64,000 bases of DNA from Kapaibacterium sp044224925. GTDB lineage: Bacteria; Bacteroidota; Ignavibacteria; Kapaibacteriales; Kapaibacteriaceae. Made by a program: the position numbers and the translations under genes. Shown here piece after piece: positions 36,504 through 45,986 of the stretch. The notes under the pieces are model-generated. The model was not told the DNA's origin and searched no databases. It saw nothing but the letters and a program-made list of their open reading frames with translations. Position 1 is the stretch's first letter, and each line of letters starts with the position of its first letter. The stretch is taken from positions 186,001-250,000 of the forward strand of contig JBGAJM010000001.1 of the NCBI GenBank assembly GCA_044224925.1, given 5' to 3'.

Positions 36504-36511
36504 TAAGTTTG
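36504..36511 (+). promoter_or_regulatory. -7 element of the TPR gene
   Basis: TAAGTTTG (perfect TAnnTTTG), 26 bases before the GTG at 36538. It is divergent from the trhO promoter; the two elements are 17 bases apart. Confidence 0.6.
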
Positions 36512-36537
36512 CTACGCAGCTTTTGAGGAAGGGAATA

Positions 36538-39500
36538 GTGAGTATTCGACTCTCCCGGATGCTGTGCATTCTTGTGGTGGTGGGACTTGCAGCCGTCCCA
36601 TTCGTCCACGCACAGCTCGTTGAACAATCATATCAGTACAGCGCTCTCGACGAGCGCTCCGTTCGGCACCTGATCGATGCCGGCATGATCCGTCGTGCCC
36701 ATGCCACCTTGCGTGCCCTCTCCGATGCCCGTAGTTCCTCCGTGCGCGATGTGGTGCCGTTCGATGCGGCCGAGATCGACCGCGCGTCGGACAATCGCTC
36801 TGCGGCCGACCGGCAGATGCAGACCTTCATTCGGACCCGACCGAATTCGCCACGGATCCCCCTTGCCTGGATGGAACGCGGACTGGCCGCCCTTGAAGAA
36901 GGGGATGACAGAGCAGCGGCCGAGCACATGCATCAAGCGGCGTCCGTAGCGCAGATGGAGTACGACCGTCGGCACGATACGGTCTACCGCACCATGGCCC
37001 ACAATGCTCGCTTCTGGCAGGCCGCCGCCATGTCGCGAACGGGCATGTTCGGCGAAGCGCTGGGCATGTTCCATGCATGCATCCTTGCCGATAGCAATGG
37101 CGAGTATGCCGATCGGTCGTGGTATGCCATCGGGCAACTCTACGAACAGAACCGACAGTTCGACTCGGCCATCGTGGCCTTCCGTCAGATCCGCGAACAA
37201 TATCCGCACCGACCGTTCCACCTTGCCGCCCGCCTCCGCGAAGCACAGAACCTGTTGGTGGTCCGTCAGCCGGAGCGAACGCTGGACGTGCTCACGGCCA
37301 CATCGTCGATCGACCCTTCAACGCAACTCTACGCCGAGAACGCCGCCGAGCAGATCATGGTCCTCCGTGCAGAAGCGCATGCATTGCGCGGGATGGCACG
37401 TCAGGCCAACGATAGTTGCGAGGCGTTCCTTGTCCGCTATCCCACGTCGACCTTCCGCTGGTACGTCCATCTCGATGCCGGTTCCACCGCCTTGCAACTC
37501 GGCAACTATGCATCGGCTCGTGACCACTATCGCATCGTCATCGATTCCGTCACCGACGAATCCTCGTCGCTGCGTCAACTGGCCTTGCTCTACCATGCCG
37601 TCTCCCTCAAGAAGATGAATGCCACGAAGGAGGCCATCGCCGCCTTCCAGGCTCTTTCCTTGCAGGCCGGTTATCCGTATCAGGCGCAGGCCTTGTTGGA
37701 GCTTGGACAGTGTTACTATGAAGAGGGCGACTTCGATAGGGCACGCAAGCAATTGGAACGCGCCGAGAAGGAATCACGCGATGCGGTCACCTCGATCCGC
37801 ACACTGTTGTTGCTTGGCGCCACGTATGTGGAGCAAGGGCAATGGAGCAAGGCGGCAGGGACCTACGAACGCGCCGAACAGATGGCACAAGCCGGGACCA
37901 CGGCCTTCATGCCCGATAAGGATCGCTATCTCGCAGAGTCGCGCCTCAAGCGAGGGATCTGTTTGGTGCAAGCGAATCAGATGCGCACGGCCATTGGTGC
38001 GCTCACCGATTTTCTGGGAAATCATCCGAACGATGCACGGCGGGACGAGGCCACGTTCTGGTTGGCCGAAGCGTTCTATCGCAACGATCTCTTGAAGAAC
38101 GCACAAGAGCTGTACGAAGAGGTGATCAATCGATTCACAGCGAGTCCACGTCGCGAAGAAGCGATGTACGGTCTTGCGTGGACGTATTTCCGTCGACGTG
38201 ACTTCGAGCGTTCCGTCCACCGCTTCGGCGAGATGGCCGCAACCTTCCCAACGTCGCGCTTCGCGGCCGATGCATTGGCTCGACGTGGCGATGGCTTCTA
38301 CATCCTCAAGCAGTATCGTGCCGCTGCAGAAGCGTATCGCGAGGCATCACGTCGTGCACCGAACACGGACGAAGGACAGTATGCGGCCTATCAAGTAGGA
38401 CAAGCGCAGTATCGCAACAACGAGCTAGAATCAGCACAACGTTCGATGCGCGACTTCGCCGAACGGTATCCGAAGAGTGGATTGGCCGATGATGCCTTGT
38501 ATCTCGTGGGATGGATCGCCTTCCAGCAACACAACTATGCGGTATCGATCACATCGTTGCAAGATCTGCTGACCACGTATCCGAATGGCGATCAGGCCGT
38601 GCGAGCGCTCTACACCATTGCCGATGCGCAATACAACAGTGGTGATCTCGAAGCATCCTTGGAAACGTACCGTCAAGTGATCGCTCGTTATCCTTCGCAT
38701 CCGTTGGCCTTCGAAGCAACGAAGAGCATGCAGTTCGCATTGGTCGGTCTTGGTCGTACTGACGAAGCCTTGCTCGTCGCCGATGCCTATATCAACGCCA
38801 ATCCGCAAAGTCTTGCCGCTGAAACACTCACGCGTACGAAGGCCGAGATCTTCTATTCGGGCAAGAACTACACGTCGGCCGCGCAAGAGCTCGAAGCCTT
38901 CATGAAGAAGTATCCGAGTGCGGACCGACAGGATGAATCGCTGTTCCTGTTGGGCAAGACATATTTGAACATGGACGATGTGACACAGGCCAAGCATGCC
39001 TTCACCGACCTTGAGCGCAAGTATCCGAAGAGCGCCTTCGTCTCGCAATCCAAACTCGAACTGGCCGGCTACTATGGCAAGGCAGCGAACAGTGCTGCGG
39101 CCGATTCGTTGTATGAGATCATCGTTGCCTCGTACGTCGACGATACGGCCACGGCATCCGAAGCAGGCTATGAACGCGCCATGCTACAAAAGGTCAGGGG
39201 AGATTCGATCCGGGCCATCGCCTACTTCGAAGACATTGCCGATCGCTATCCTGCTACGGAGTACGGCGATCAGTCGCGTTATCAAGTGGCCATGTACTAT
39301 CGCAAGAACAAGCAATGGGATAGTGCACGGTATCATTTCGCATCGCTTGCAGAACGCAACGACAATCCGGGTCTTGCCGCCGAAGCGTTGTATCGCATTG
39401 GCGAGATCTACATCCGCGACAAGCAGATCGAACAAGCCTTGCCGTATCTGCGAAAGGTGCGTGAAGAACTTGCGGGCGCTGAAGACTGGTACACGCTCTC

Positions 39501-39657
39501 GCTTCTTGCCCTTGGTGAATGCTATGAAGCGCTCAAACAACCGGATCAGGCAAAGGATGTGTACCAAGTGATCGCCGGTTTACGACCCGACGACGACTAT
39601 GGAAAGGCTGCCGCCGCTCGATTGAAACGCTTGGCAAAAGCAGGAGGTCGACCATGA
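36538..39657 (+). CDS. Large periplasmic tetratricopeptide-repeat protein
   Basis: A 1039-residue exported protein made almost wholly of TPR helices. The start is GTG at 36538 with GAGGAAGGG upstream, giving a signal peptide SIRLSRMLCILVVVGLAAVPFVHAQ. An in-frame extension far upstream is antisense to other genes and not real. Repeats follow the A-x-x-x-Y/F pattern with recurring YP spacers (for example IVAFRQIREQYPHRPFHLAARLR and TYRQVIARYPSHPLAFEA), similar to BamD/YbgF-type repeats. It is a scaffold for envelope protein assembly by inference. ATGA coupling to the outer-membrane barrel gene and the TonB/SPOR genes behind it suggest a shared envelope task. Confidence 0.85.
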   Translation: MSIRLSRMLCILVVVGLAAVPFVHAQLVEQSYQYSALDERSVRHLIDAGMIRRAHATLRALSDARSSSVRDVVPFDAAEIDRASDNRSAADRQMQTFIRTRPNSPRIPLAWMERGLAALEEGDDRAAAEHMHQAASVAQMEYDRRHDTVYRTMAHNARFWQAAAMSRTGMFGEALGMFHACILADSNGEYADRSWYAIGQLYEQNRQFDSAIVAFRQIREQYPHRPFHLAARLREAQNLLVVRQPERTLDVLTATSSIDPSTQLYAENAAEQIMVLRAEAHALRGMARQANDSCEAFLVRYPTSTFRWYVHLDAGSTALQLGNYASARDHYRIVIDSVTDESSSLRQLALLYHAVSLKKMNATKEAIAAFQALSLQAGYPYQAQALLELGQCYYEEGDFDRARKQLERAEKESRDAVTSIRTLLLLGATYVEQGQWSKAAGTYERAEQMAQAGTTAFMPDKDRYLAESRLKRGICLVQANQMRTAIGALTDFLGNHPNDARRDEATFWLAEAFYRNDLLKNAQELYEEVINRFTASPRREEAMYGLAWTYFRRRDFERSVHRFGEMAATFPTSRFAADALARRGDGFYILKQYRAAAEAYREASRRAPNTDEGQYAAYQVGQAQYRNNELESAQRSMRDFAERYPKSGLADDALYLVGWIAFQQHNYAVSITSLQDLLTTYPNGDQAVRALYTIADAQYNSGDLEASLETYRQVIARYPSHPLAFEATKSMQFALVGLGRTDEALLVADAYINANPQSLAAETLTRTKAEIFYSGKNYTSAAQELEAFMKKYPSADRQDESLFLLGKTYLNMDDVTQAKHAFTDLERKYPKSAFVSQSKLELAGYYGKAANSAAADSLYEIIVASYVDDTATASEAGYERAMLQKVRGDSIRAIAYFEDIADRYPATEYGDQSRYQVAMYYRKNKQWDSARYHFASLAERNDNPGLAAEALYRIGEIYIRDKQIEQALPYLRKVREELAGAEDWYTLSLLALGECYEALKQPDQAKDVYQVIAGLRPDDDYGKAAAARLKRLAKAGGRP

Positions 39658-41246
39658 GACCAACCGTCCTGCTCCTCGCCTTCGTCATGTGCACCATCAT
39701 CGGTGCTGCGCAGCAGCCCGCGCCGACAACGCAGCCGAATCAGCCGATTGAGCTTCCGGAAGTGATCGTGACCGGTCGTGAGACCGTTGACGTTCCCGGC
39801 AGCTCCAAACACGTACCATCGAAACCAGCCTCGATCAAGGGTGCTATTCTCGATAGTCTTAACACGTTCGAGAAACTTCCGATCCCGACCTTGCCGCCTC
39901 GCCCCCTTCCATCGCTTGACCGTCGTGGTATTGTGTATCCCGGGTATCTCGATGCACAGATCGGCGCCTATCTCACGCCCGATGTGAAGGCCGGCTACTC
40001 CTTCGTTGCCGGTGGATATCGCGTGGACCTCGATGGTGCACTTGAAGCATCGAACGGTTGGGTGACCAATGGCGAGTACATGAAGTATGGCCTCCATGCC
40101 TTGAGTTCCTACGTTGCACCCGAGAAGTTCATCTTCTTCGGAGGGAGCACCACAGAGGTGGATGCAAAGGTGGCAGGGAGTTCCTACAAGCAATATGCAC
40201 TGACGTCGGCACCATCGCGAACGCGCACGGATCTCGGTCTTGGCGTGAACACAAAAGGTCAGTACGAAGGATTCCTCTACGATGCCGGTGCATCGTGGTC
40301 GTCAACATCACTCAGCACCACACCGGGCACCGTGAGCGATGCCTCGTTCGATGTGCGGGCCGCCGTGGAGAACAGGTGGAATGCATGGGATGTGGGTGGC
40401 AAGGTGGACCTGAAGTTCAGGTCGTTCGCCGAGCAGGCCTATCCCTTCATGGAGTTGCAAGCGTACGGACGGTATGCGTCGCCCGATGTGCGACTCACGC
40501 TTGGTGGCGGTGTGCAGAATGCCATGTCGACCTCCAACGTCAGTCGATTCGGTCTGCTCCTCTTCGCACAAGCCGACTACATGCTGAACGGCGACCTCAC
40601 CTTGCAAGCAACGGTTCGCAGCGGGCTGCGGGCGAACTCGTTCACAGAGCTCTTCGACACCAATCCGTATGTGAGCAGTTCGGTGATCATGGATGCTGCC
40701 TACGATGTGGTGCGGATCAGCGGTCATCTCTTCTACCATCCGTCCATGCGACTCAACATCTCCGCGGGGATCTGCGTGCGCTCCACCGAGCGGCAGAGTT
40801 TGTGGATCGCGGATTCGAATGCGACGTTCACGGCGTGGTATGCGACAGTGTCGACGGTGACCATTCCTCTCGATCTGCATTGGCTGTTCACGAGTGCCGA
40901 TGCCGTTATTGCCGATATGCAGATCACCAGCGCCACCGTTTCCGATGCAAAGGCCGCGCCCTACATTCCGACGGTTCGCGCCAGTGTTGGCTATGAGCGT
41001 GCATGGACGACCGATCTGCGCTCGCTCGTCAGTCTGTACTACGTAGGCGATCGTTGGGCCGATCTCGCCAATACCGTCAACTTGGGTGGCTACGTCGACG
41101 TGCGCATTCATGCCTCGTATCAGCTGCTTCCGTCGCTGAGTCTCACGTTGCGTGCGCAGAACCTGATCGGCAGTGCGATCACCGTGTGGCAGGGCTATCA
41201 GGAACGGGGTATCTTTGTGAGTGGTGGAATTAACTGGAAGTTCTAA
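39654..41246 (+). CDS. Plugless outer-membrane beta-barrel with TonB-box-like N-terminus
   Basis: A 530-residue outer-membrane protein with a signal peptide (MRPTVLLLAFVMCTIIGAAQ). Right after it comes a Pro-rich stretch and IELPEVIVTGRETV, which looks like the TonB box of a TonB-dependent receptor. The usual plug domain (about 120 residues) is absent: a Pro-rich linker runs to barrel strands such as AGYSFVAGGYRVDLDGALEAS and VRASVGYERAW. The last residue is Phe (GGINWKF), the standard barrel-insertion signal. It may be a TonB-linked porin or an assembly partner of the TPR protein. Confidence 0.75.
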   Translation: MRPTVLLLAFVMCTIIGAAQQPAPTTQPNQPIELPEVIVTGRETVDVPGSSKHVPSKPASIKGAILDSLNTFEKLPIPTLPPRPLPSLDRRGIVYPGYLDAQIGAYLTPDVKAGYSFVAGGYRVDLDGALEASNGWVTNGEYMKYGLHALSSYVAPEKFIFFGGSTTEVDAKVAGSSYKQYALTSAPSRTRTDLGLGVNTKGQYEGFLYDAGASWSSTSLSTTPGTVSDASFDVRAAVENRWNAWDVGGKVDLKFRSFAEQAYPFMELQAYGRYASPDVRLTLGGGVQNAMSTSNVSRFGLLLFAQADYMLNGDLTLQATVRSGLRANSFTELFDTNPYVSSSVIMDAAYDVVRISGHLFYHPSMRLNISAGICVRSTERQSLWIADSNATFTAWYATVSTVTIPLDLHWLFTSADAVIADMQITSATVSDAKAAPYIPTVRASVGYERAWTTDLRSLVSLYYVGDRWADLANTVNLGGYVDVRIHASYQLLPSLSLTLRAQNLIGSAITVWQGYQERGIFVSGGINWKF

Positions 41247-41248
41247 CG

Positions 41249-42157
41249 ATGAGCACACACGACACATCTTGGGGCGATGGCGGCTTTGGGTCGGATGACG
41301 ACTCCTTTGCCGGAACGCCACCAACACCGAACGAGCCCGCAGCGAGCGAGCCTGCTCCTATCGAACCCGTTGCACAGGAACCCGCAGCGCCCGCGACACC
41401 GGAACCGGTGACGGCGGAACCGACCGTTCCGAACGCTGTGCCTGTCGTGAGCGAGCCCTCTGTGCGTCGTGTCGAACTGCCGCGCGCCGCCGTGCCGCCC
41501 TTGCCGCCTTCCGAACCCAAGAAGCGCCGCGGTGGAATGTTCTGGACGTCGGTGATCGCAGCCACGCTTCTCATTGTGGCCATTGGCGGATCGATCGTCT
41601 GGTATGCCACCAAGCCGGATCCCGAAGAGGAGCTGTTGTACGCTCCTGAAGATGAGCCTGCCGTTGCACAACAAGAACCCGCTCCTGCCGTTGATACACA
41701 GCAGGTACCGGTGGTGGACACGCCATTGGTGGTTCGCGAAGAGACAAAGCAGATCGAGCAACCGCCGGCCCCACGTCCTGAGCGTCCGCAACGTTCCGAG
41801 CGTCCGATCGTGAAGAGCGAACCGCCGCCTGCCGTCAAGAAGGAAGCACCGCCGGCGGTGAAGAAGGAAGCTCCTTCACCCAAGGCACCGCAGATCGCCA
41901 CATCGACACCGCCGGCCACGAAGGCCAAGCCACTGTTCGTGGTGCAGGTCTTCTCGAGTCCGTCCAAGGACGATGCGGAAGAATGGCTTCAGTCCTTGCG
42001 GGACAAGAAAGTGAACGACGGCTACATCACGGAACAGCAGATCAAAGGTCAGCCATGGTATCGAGTACGCTTTGGACAATACGAACGCAGGGAAGACGCA
42101 GAGGCAGCGGCCATGAACATGGGCTTCACGCAGCCGTGGGTCGCCCGCATCCGATGA
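41249..42157 (+). CDS. SPOR-domain membrane protein
   Basis: A 302-residue bitopic protein. A Pro/Glu/Ala-rich cytoplasmic region (residues 1-90) precedes a basic stop-transfer (KKRRGG) and a membrane helix at about 97-120. A long Pro-rich periplasmic linker follows with a short tandem (PPAVKKEA twice). The C-terminal SPOR domain (FVVQVFSSPSKDDAEEWLQSL to WYRVRFGQYERREDAEAAA) binds denuded peptidoglycan in known members. It is likely involved in envelope or septal organisation. Two bases separate it from the barrel gene. Confidence 0.87.
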   Translation: MSTHDTSWGDGGFGSDDDSFAGTPPTPNEPAASEPAPIEPVAQEPAAPATPEPVTAEPTVPNAVPVVSEPSVRRVELPRAAVPPLPPSEPKKRRGGMFWTSVIAATLLIVAIGGSIVWYATKPDPEEELLYAPEDEPAVAQQEPAPAVDTQQVPVVDTPLVVREETKQIEQPPAPRPERPQRSERPIVKSEPPPAVKKEAPPAVKKEAPSPKAPQIATSTPPATKAKPLFVVQVFSSPSKDDAEEWLQSLRDKKVNDGYITEQQIKGQPWYRVRFGQYERREDAEAAAMNMGFTQPWVARIR

Positions 42158-42164
42158 CGACGGT

Positions 42165-42929
42165 ATGAGCAGTCGGTACGACGATACTCCCAATGTGCAA
42201 CTCCGGTTCACGTGGAATCCCAATGCGGTGAAGGGATTCGTTGCAGCGGTGCTCGTCGTATCGACGATCTTCCTTGCCTCCATGTGCACTCGCCTCGATC
42301 CCGTGAAACCCTACCGCGAAAAGGAGAATGTTCCGATCACCTTGCTCGTCCTGGGCGAAGGTGATGGCACCGGACGTCGCCATGGCAATGCCTCTGCCGA
42401 AGGAGCTGCACAAAAGGGCAAGGTGTCGCCCGATCCGTTCCAGGACGCATCACGTCCGTCCGCATCGTCCACTTCCAACAGGCCTGTGGCCGACCCATCG
42501 CAATCGGCGAATCTGAAACCGGTGAAGGATGTAGGGCGGCAAGGCAAGGACGCGAAGAACGACGAGGCTGCCGAGATGACCATTGGCGGACTGAACGGCA
42601 AGGAGGATGGCAGCGGACTCGGATGGGCTGGTTCAGGGAAAGGGAAGGGACTTGGCGATGGCGACATCGACTGGGGCGGCGGAGGAAACCGTATTGCCGT
42701 TGCCAAGAAACAACCGAAGTTCCCACCCGGAACATTGAACACGGAAGTTCGACTTCGATTCACCGTGATGCCCGACGGGACGATCAGTAAGATCATTCCG
42801 TTGACAAAAAGCGGGAACCCCGCTGTTGAGCAGGCCGCAATGAATGCACTCTGGCAATGGCGATTCAATAAACTCACAACGGATGTTCAAATGGTGGGCA
42901 CGATCAAATTCGTGTTTCGAAATGGTTGA
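42165..42929 (+). CDS. TonB-family energy transducer-like protein
   Basis: A 254-residue bitopic protein: an N-terminal membrane helix (NAVKGFVAAVLVVSTIFLASM), then a long Gly/Ser/Lys-rich linker (GSGLGWAGSGKGKGLGDGDIDWGGGG), and a C-terminal TonB domain with VRLRFTVMPDGTISKIIPLTKSGNPAVEQAA and ALWQWRFNKL. It would couple the inner membrane to outer-membrane receptors, for which the neighbouring barrel with its TonB-box-like segment is the natural candidate. ExbB and ExbD are not in the window. Its end overlaps the small membrane protein gene. Confidence 0.85.
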   Translation: MSSRYDDTPNVQLRFTWNPNAVKGFVAAVLVVSTIFLASMCTRLDPVKPYREKENVPITLLVLGEGDGTGRRHGNASAEGAAQKGKVSPDPFQDASRPSASSTSNRPVADPSQSANLKPVKDVGRQGKDAKNDEAAEMTIGGLNGKEDGSGLGWAGSGKGKGLGDGDIDWGGGGNRIAVAKKQPKFPPGTLNTEVRLRFTVMPDGTISKIIPLTKSGNPAVEQAAMNALWQWRFNKLTTDVQMVGTIKFVFRNG

Positions 42930-43059
42930 GATCGCACTTGTCGTCCTCGTTGTGCTCTTGATCTTCTCCCTGTTCAAGAAGCTCGTGAAATTCGCGATCT
43001 TGGTCTCCATCCTGATCTTGCTGATCTTTGCCATTCGCTACGTCATCATTCATACCTGA
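42922..43059 (+). CDS. 45-residue membrane peptide
   Basis: A tiny protein that is nearly all hydrophobic: VEIALVVLVVLLIFSLF, a short basic turn (KKLVKF), then AILVSILILLIFAIRYVII. It would span the membrane twice as a hairpin. It starts in an eight-base overlap with the TonB-like gene and ends seven bases before the UDP-glucose dehydrogenase ATG. No family recognised; it could be a small accessory subunit of the TonB-type system. Confidence 0.55.
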   Translation: MVEIALVVLVVLLIFSLFKKLVKFAILVSILILLIFAIRYVIIHT

Positions 43060-43066
43060 ACATCAC

Positions 43067-44425
43067 ATGTCCTATTCCATTGGCGTTATCGGCACGGGCT
43101 ACGTTGGACTCGTTACGGGAACCTGTCTGGCAGAAACGGGGAATACGGTGCACTGCATCGATATCGATCCCAAGAAGATCGAGATGCTTCGACAAGGCGT
43201 TCTGCCCATCTACGAACCCGGTCTGCAGCACTATCTCGAACGGAACGTTCGCGAGCAACGCCTTCGCTTCTCGCTGGACCTTGCAGAGGCCGTTCGCTCC
43301 TGTACGCTGTTGATGCTGTGTTTGCCAACACCGCCCGGTGAGGACGGTTCGGCCGATCTTCAATACGTGCTTGCTGCTGCGCGCACCATTGGCGAGCTGA
43401 TGAACACACTGGATATCACCGAGCCAAGGATCATCATCAACAAGAGCACCGTGCCTGTTGGTACATGTGAGCTCGTGCGCAACATCCTGCGCGACGTGGC
43501 CCCGACACGCGATCATCATGTGGTCAGCAATCCGGAGTTCCTTCGCGAAGGATTCGCCGTTGAAGATTTCATGAAGCCGGATCGCGTGGTCGTCGGTACA
43601 TCGAGTCCATACGCCGAAGAGATCATGCGCGACCTCTATGAGCCATTCGTTCGATCAGGGAATCCGATCTACGTCTTCGACGAGAAGAGTGCCGAAGTGA
43701 CGAAGTATGCGGCCAATGCCTTCCTCGCCACGAAGATCTCGTTCATGAACGATCTCTCTGCGTATTGCGAGGCTGTGGGTGCCGATGTGGAGAAGATCCG
43801 GATCGGCATTGGTGCCGACGATCGGATCGGCAAACGATTCCTCTTTGCCGGCATCGGCTATGGCGGAAGTTGTTTCCCGAAGGATGTGAAGGCCATCGTC
43901 TATGCTGCACGTCAGGCGGGGACCCCACTAGAGATCCTTGAGTCGGTGGGACGCGTGAACAAGCATCAGGTCGAACGATTCGTCGAGCGTTTGCGACTGC
44001 GGTTCGATGGCATTCTTGAAGGACGTGTACTTGCCCTGTGGGGACTTGCCTTCAAGCCGAATACCGATGATGTGCGTGATGCTCCGGCCTTTGCCATCAT
44101 CGATGCCGTGCTCGCACAAGGTGCCACCGTCAAGGCCTACGATCCGGAAGCGCGCGAGACCACGAAGCGGGTGTATGCCGACAGGATCTCGTATGCAACA
44201 TCACCCTACGACGCCTGCGATGGTGCCGATGCCTTGATCATTGCTACAGAATGGAACGAGTTCCGGAAGCCCGATTGGACGAAGTTGAAGGGTTTGCTGG
44301 TACGACCATTGGTCTTCGATGGGCGGAACATCTTTGATGTAGACGACATGCTGGCAGAGGGTATCGAGTACCACAGCATCGGTCGCGGGAGTGCCGTGCC
44401 CGACACGTCGGACCCCGACGTCTGA
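43067..44425 (+). CDS. ugd: UDP-glucose 6-dehydrogenase
   Basis: A 452-residue NAD-dependent enzyme making UDP-glucuronate (or a related UDP-uronate) for surface glycans. The N-terminal NAD loop is IGVIGTGYVGLVTGTCLAE. Catalytic-site segments are STVPVGTCE, NPEFLREGFAVEDF, the Lys/Asn helix KYAANAFLATKISFMND, and the nucleophile Cys in GYGGSCFPKD. Length is normal. Its TGA directly abuts the convergent VWA gene's stop (TGATCA palindrome). It may supply sugar donors to the glycosyltransferases at 18427-21770. Confidence 0.95.
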   Translation: MSYSIGVIGTGYVGLVTGTCLAETGNTVHCIDIDPKKIEMLRQGVLPIYEPGLQHYLERNVREQRLRFSLDLAEAVRSCTLLMLCLPTPPGEDGSADLQYVLAAARTIGELMNTLDITEPRIIINKSTVPVGTCELVRNILRDVAPTRDHHVVSNPEFLREGFAVEDFMKPDRVVVGTSSPYAEEIMRDLYEPFVRSGNPIYVFDEKSAEVTKYAANAFLATKISFMNDLSAYCEAVGADVEKIRIGIGADDRIGKRFLFAGIGYGGSCFPKDVKAIVYAARQAGTPLEILESVGRVNKHQVERFVERLRLRFDGILEGRVLALWGLAFKPNTDDVRDAPAFAIIDAVLAQGATVKAYDPEARETTKRVYADRISYATSPYDACDGADALIIATEWNEFRKPDWTKLKGLLVRPLVFDGRNIFDVDDMLAEGIEYHSIGRGSAVPDTSDPDV

Positions 44426-45985
44426 TCAACTGCCTCGCCGCCGTACCACCTTGCCCGTAAGGGCTCGGAACGCCTTGAACTGTCGGCGCTGTCTCCACCA
44501 CCGCACCACGCGCATCCAGAGCATGCGCACGATACGGCCGATCGAGAACTTCTCCGACATCGACGTGGAACCCAGCATCATGCGAAGTTGAATGCGTTCC
44601 ATGTCGCTGATGGATACGTCATCTGCCGATGTGCTTGGTTTGTTCAAGATCTGATCGAGCATGTTCTCGAGTTCTTGCGCCGCCTTCTCCAGTCGCGGCG
44701 CGTCGATCTTGTTGTATTGCATCAGCAGATAGAGGTGATCGTAGAGGATAGCGGCACGCTTGATGTCCTCTACCTGATGCTCCTCGCGCAGTGCTTCGAG
44801 CAGCGCTTCTGCCAGCTCTTCCAGTTCGCCCACCTTCTCTTCGGGCAACGAGAACATCTGCTCGGCCGGGATGTCGTCAATGTTCACGTACACCGTGCTG
44901 AGCTTCTGGATCTCCGTGCCGTAGTGCTCGGACACGAAGGCGCCGATCTTTTCATTCAGATGATCGATCTGTCGCTGCAACAAGGCCAGCTGCCCTTTGA
45001 GACCCTCCTGACGTAGGTGTCCAGAAGCCGTCGACGTTGACAGCTCCAGCTCACGCTTCTGCTTCAACAACTCGCGCAAGCGTACGGCATCTTCACTTGA
45101 CGAATGATAGATCTGATCTTCGATCACCTTTGCATCCACATGCATGCGGGCATGACCGATCTTGACGGTGTTCACCGTGATGTTGTCGCCCATGCGTTCC
45201 TGCAACTGCTCCACGTCGATATGTGCCACTCCATCGGTGATCACAAGGATCTGGGCCTGACTCAGTTGACTCTCGTGCAGGATATCGTCGACGGCCGTGC
45301 TCAATGCCTTCTGCAGGACCGTGCCATTGCCGATGGCATTGATATGCATCACGTCGCTGATCAATTGCTCGAACGATGGTATGTCGCGCGCCGTTCGTAG
45401 GTCGCCCACGGTGAGATCGAACGTGCGGAAGAAGATCGTTCCCAACTCCTTCTGATTCTGTTTGAGGAAGAGGTAGGCGATCGACTTTGCAAGGTGGATG
45501 CGATAGTGCTGTCGCATCGAGCTCGAGGTGTCGAAGAGAATGTAGACCTTCTGCTTCCGGTCATCCGGTGCGAATCGGTCCGACTCTGTTTGATAGCGGT
45601 AGTTGCGTGGGGTGCGCGGACGCGGCATCCACAGAGAACGCTCTGCAAGCCGTTGCAGGAAGACGTTCTCGGGAAGCAGGAACTGATGCGGATAGATGCT
45701 GGACACTTCCGTGACCGATCGAATGAGATCGGCCTCGTATTCCTTGGCTTCCGGCACAATGGGTATGAGGATCTGCTCAAGATCATTGTCGGTGTCGGAT
45801 GCCGTGTTCAATTCGAGGATCGGTGCAAGCGACCGTGCAAGCGGCTGCCGCAGATCTTCGATGATGCGTGCGATCTCATACACCAACGTGAATTCGTCCG
45901 GCAGGTGTTCTTCCACTGTGTCGAAGAATCCGAACTCCTCCATGCGAGAGAAGAAGTCGGACGTTTCGATGATCGAGCGCGTCAT
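44426..45985 (-). CDS. VWA domain protein paired with MoxR/RavA ATPase (ViaA-like role)
   Basis: A 519-residue cytosolic protein. A helical N-terminal region precedes a von Willebrand A domain with MIDAS motif YILFDTSSSMRQHY and later ITDGVAH. The C-terminal part is a long coiled coil (LLKQKRELEL through LLQRQIDHLNEKIG) and a basic tail. This layout, helices plus one VWA next to a MoxR-type ATPase, is that of RavA/ViaA and related chaperone pairs acting on metal- or haem-dependent complexes. The ATG at 45985 starts one base after the ATPase stop; a TTG at 46021 is less likely. Confidence 0.8.
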   Translation of the reverse strand: MTRSIIETSDFFSRMEEFGFFDTVEEHLPDEFTLVYEIARIIEDLRQPLARSLAPILELNTASDTDNDLEQILIPIVPEAKEYEADLIRSVTEVSSIYPHQFLLPENVFLQRLAERSLWMPRPRTPRNYRYQTESDRFAPDDRKQKVYILFDTSSSMRQHYRIHLAKSIAYLFLKQNQKELGTIFFRTFDLTVGDLRTARDIPSFEQLISDVMHINAIGNGTVLQKALSTAVDDILHESQLSQAQILVITDGVAHIDVEQLQERMGDNITVNTVKIGHARMHVDAKVIEDQIYHSSSEDAVRLRELLKQKRELELSTSTASGHLRQEGLKGQLALLQRQIDHLNEKIGAFVSEHYGTEIQKLSTVYVNIDDIPAEQMFSLPEEKVGELEELAEALLEALREEHQVEDIKRAAILYDHLYLLMQYNKIDAPRLEKAAQELENMLDQILNKPSTSADDVSISDMERIQLRMMLGSTSMSEKFSIGRIVRMLWMRVVRWWRQRRQFKAFRALTGKVVRRRGS

Positions 45986-45986
45986 G

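Noticed and set aside
34645..36537. In-frame extension that would make the TPR protein 1670 residues
   Set aside because: The extension runs antisense through the purine nucleoside phosphorylase and trhO genes, has no family-like residues, and a GTG with a good ribosome site and a signal peptide begins at 36538.
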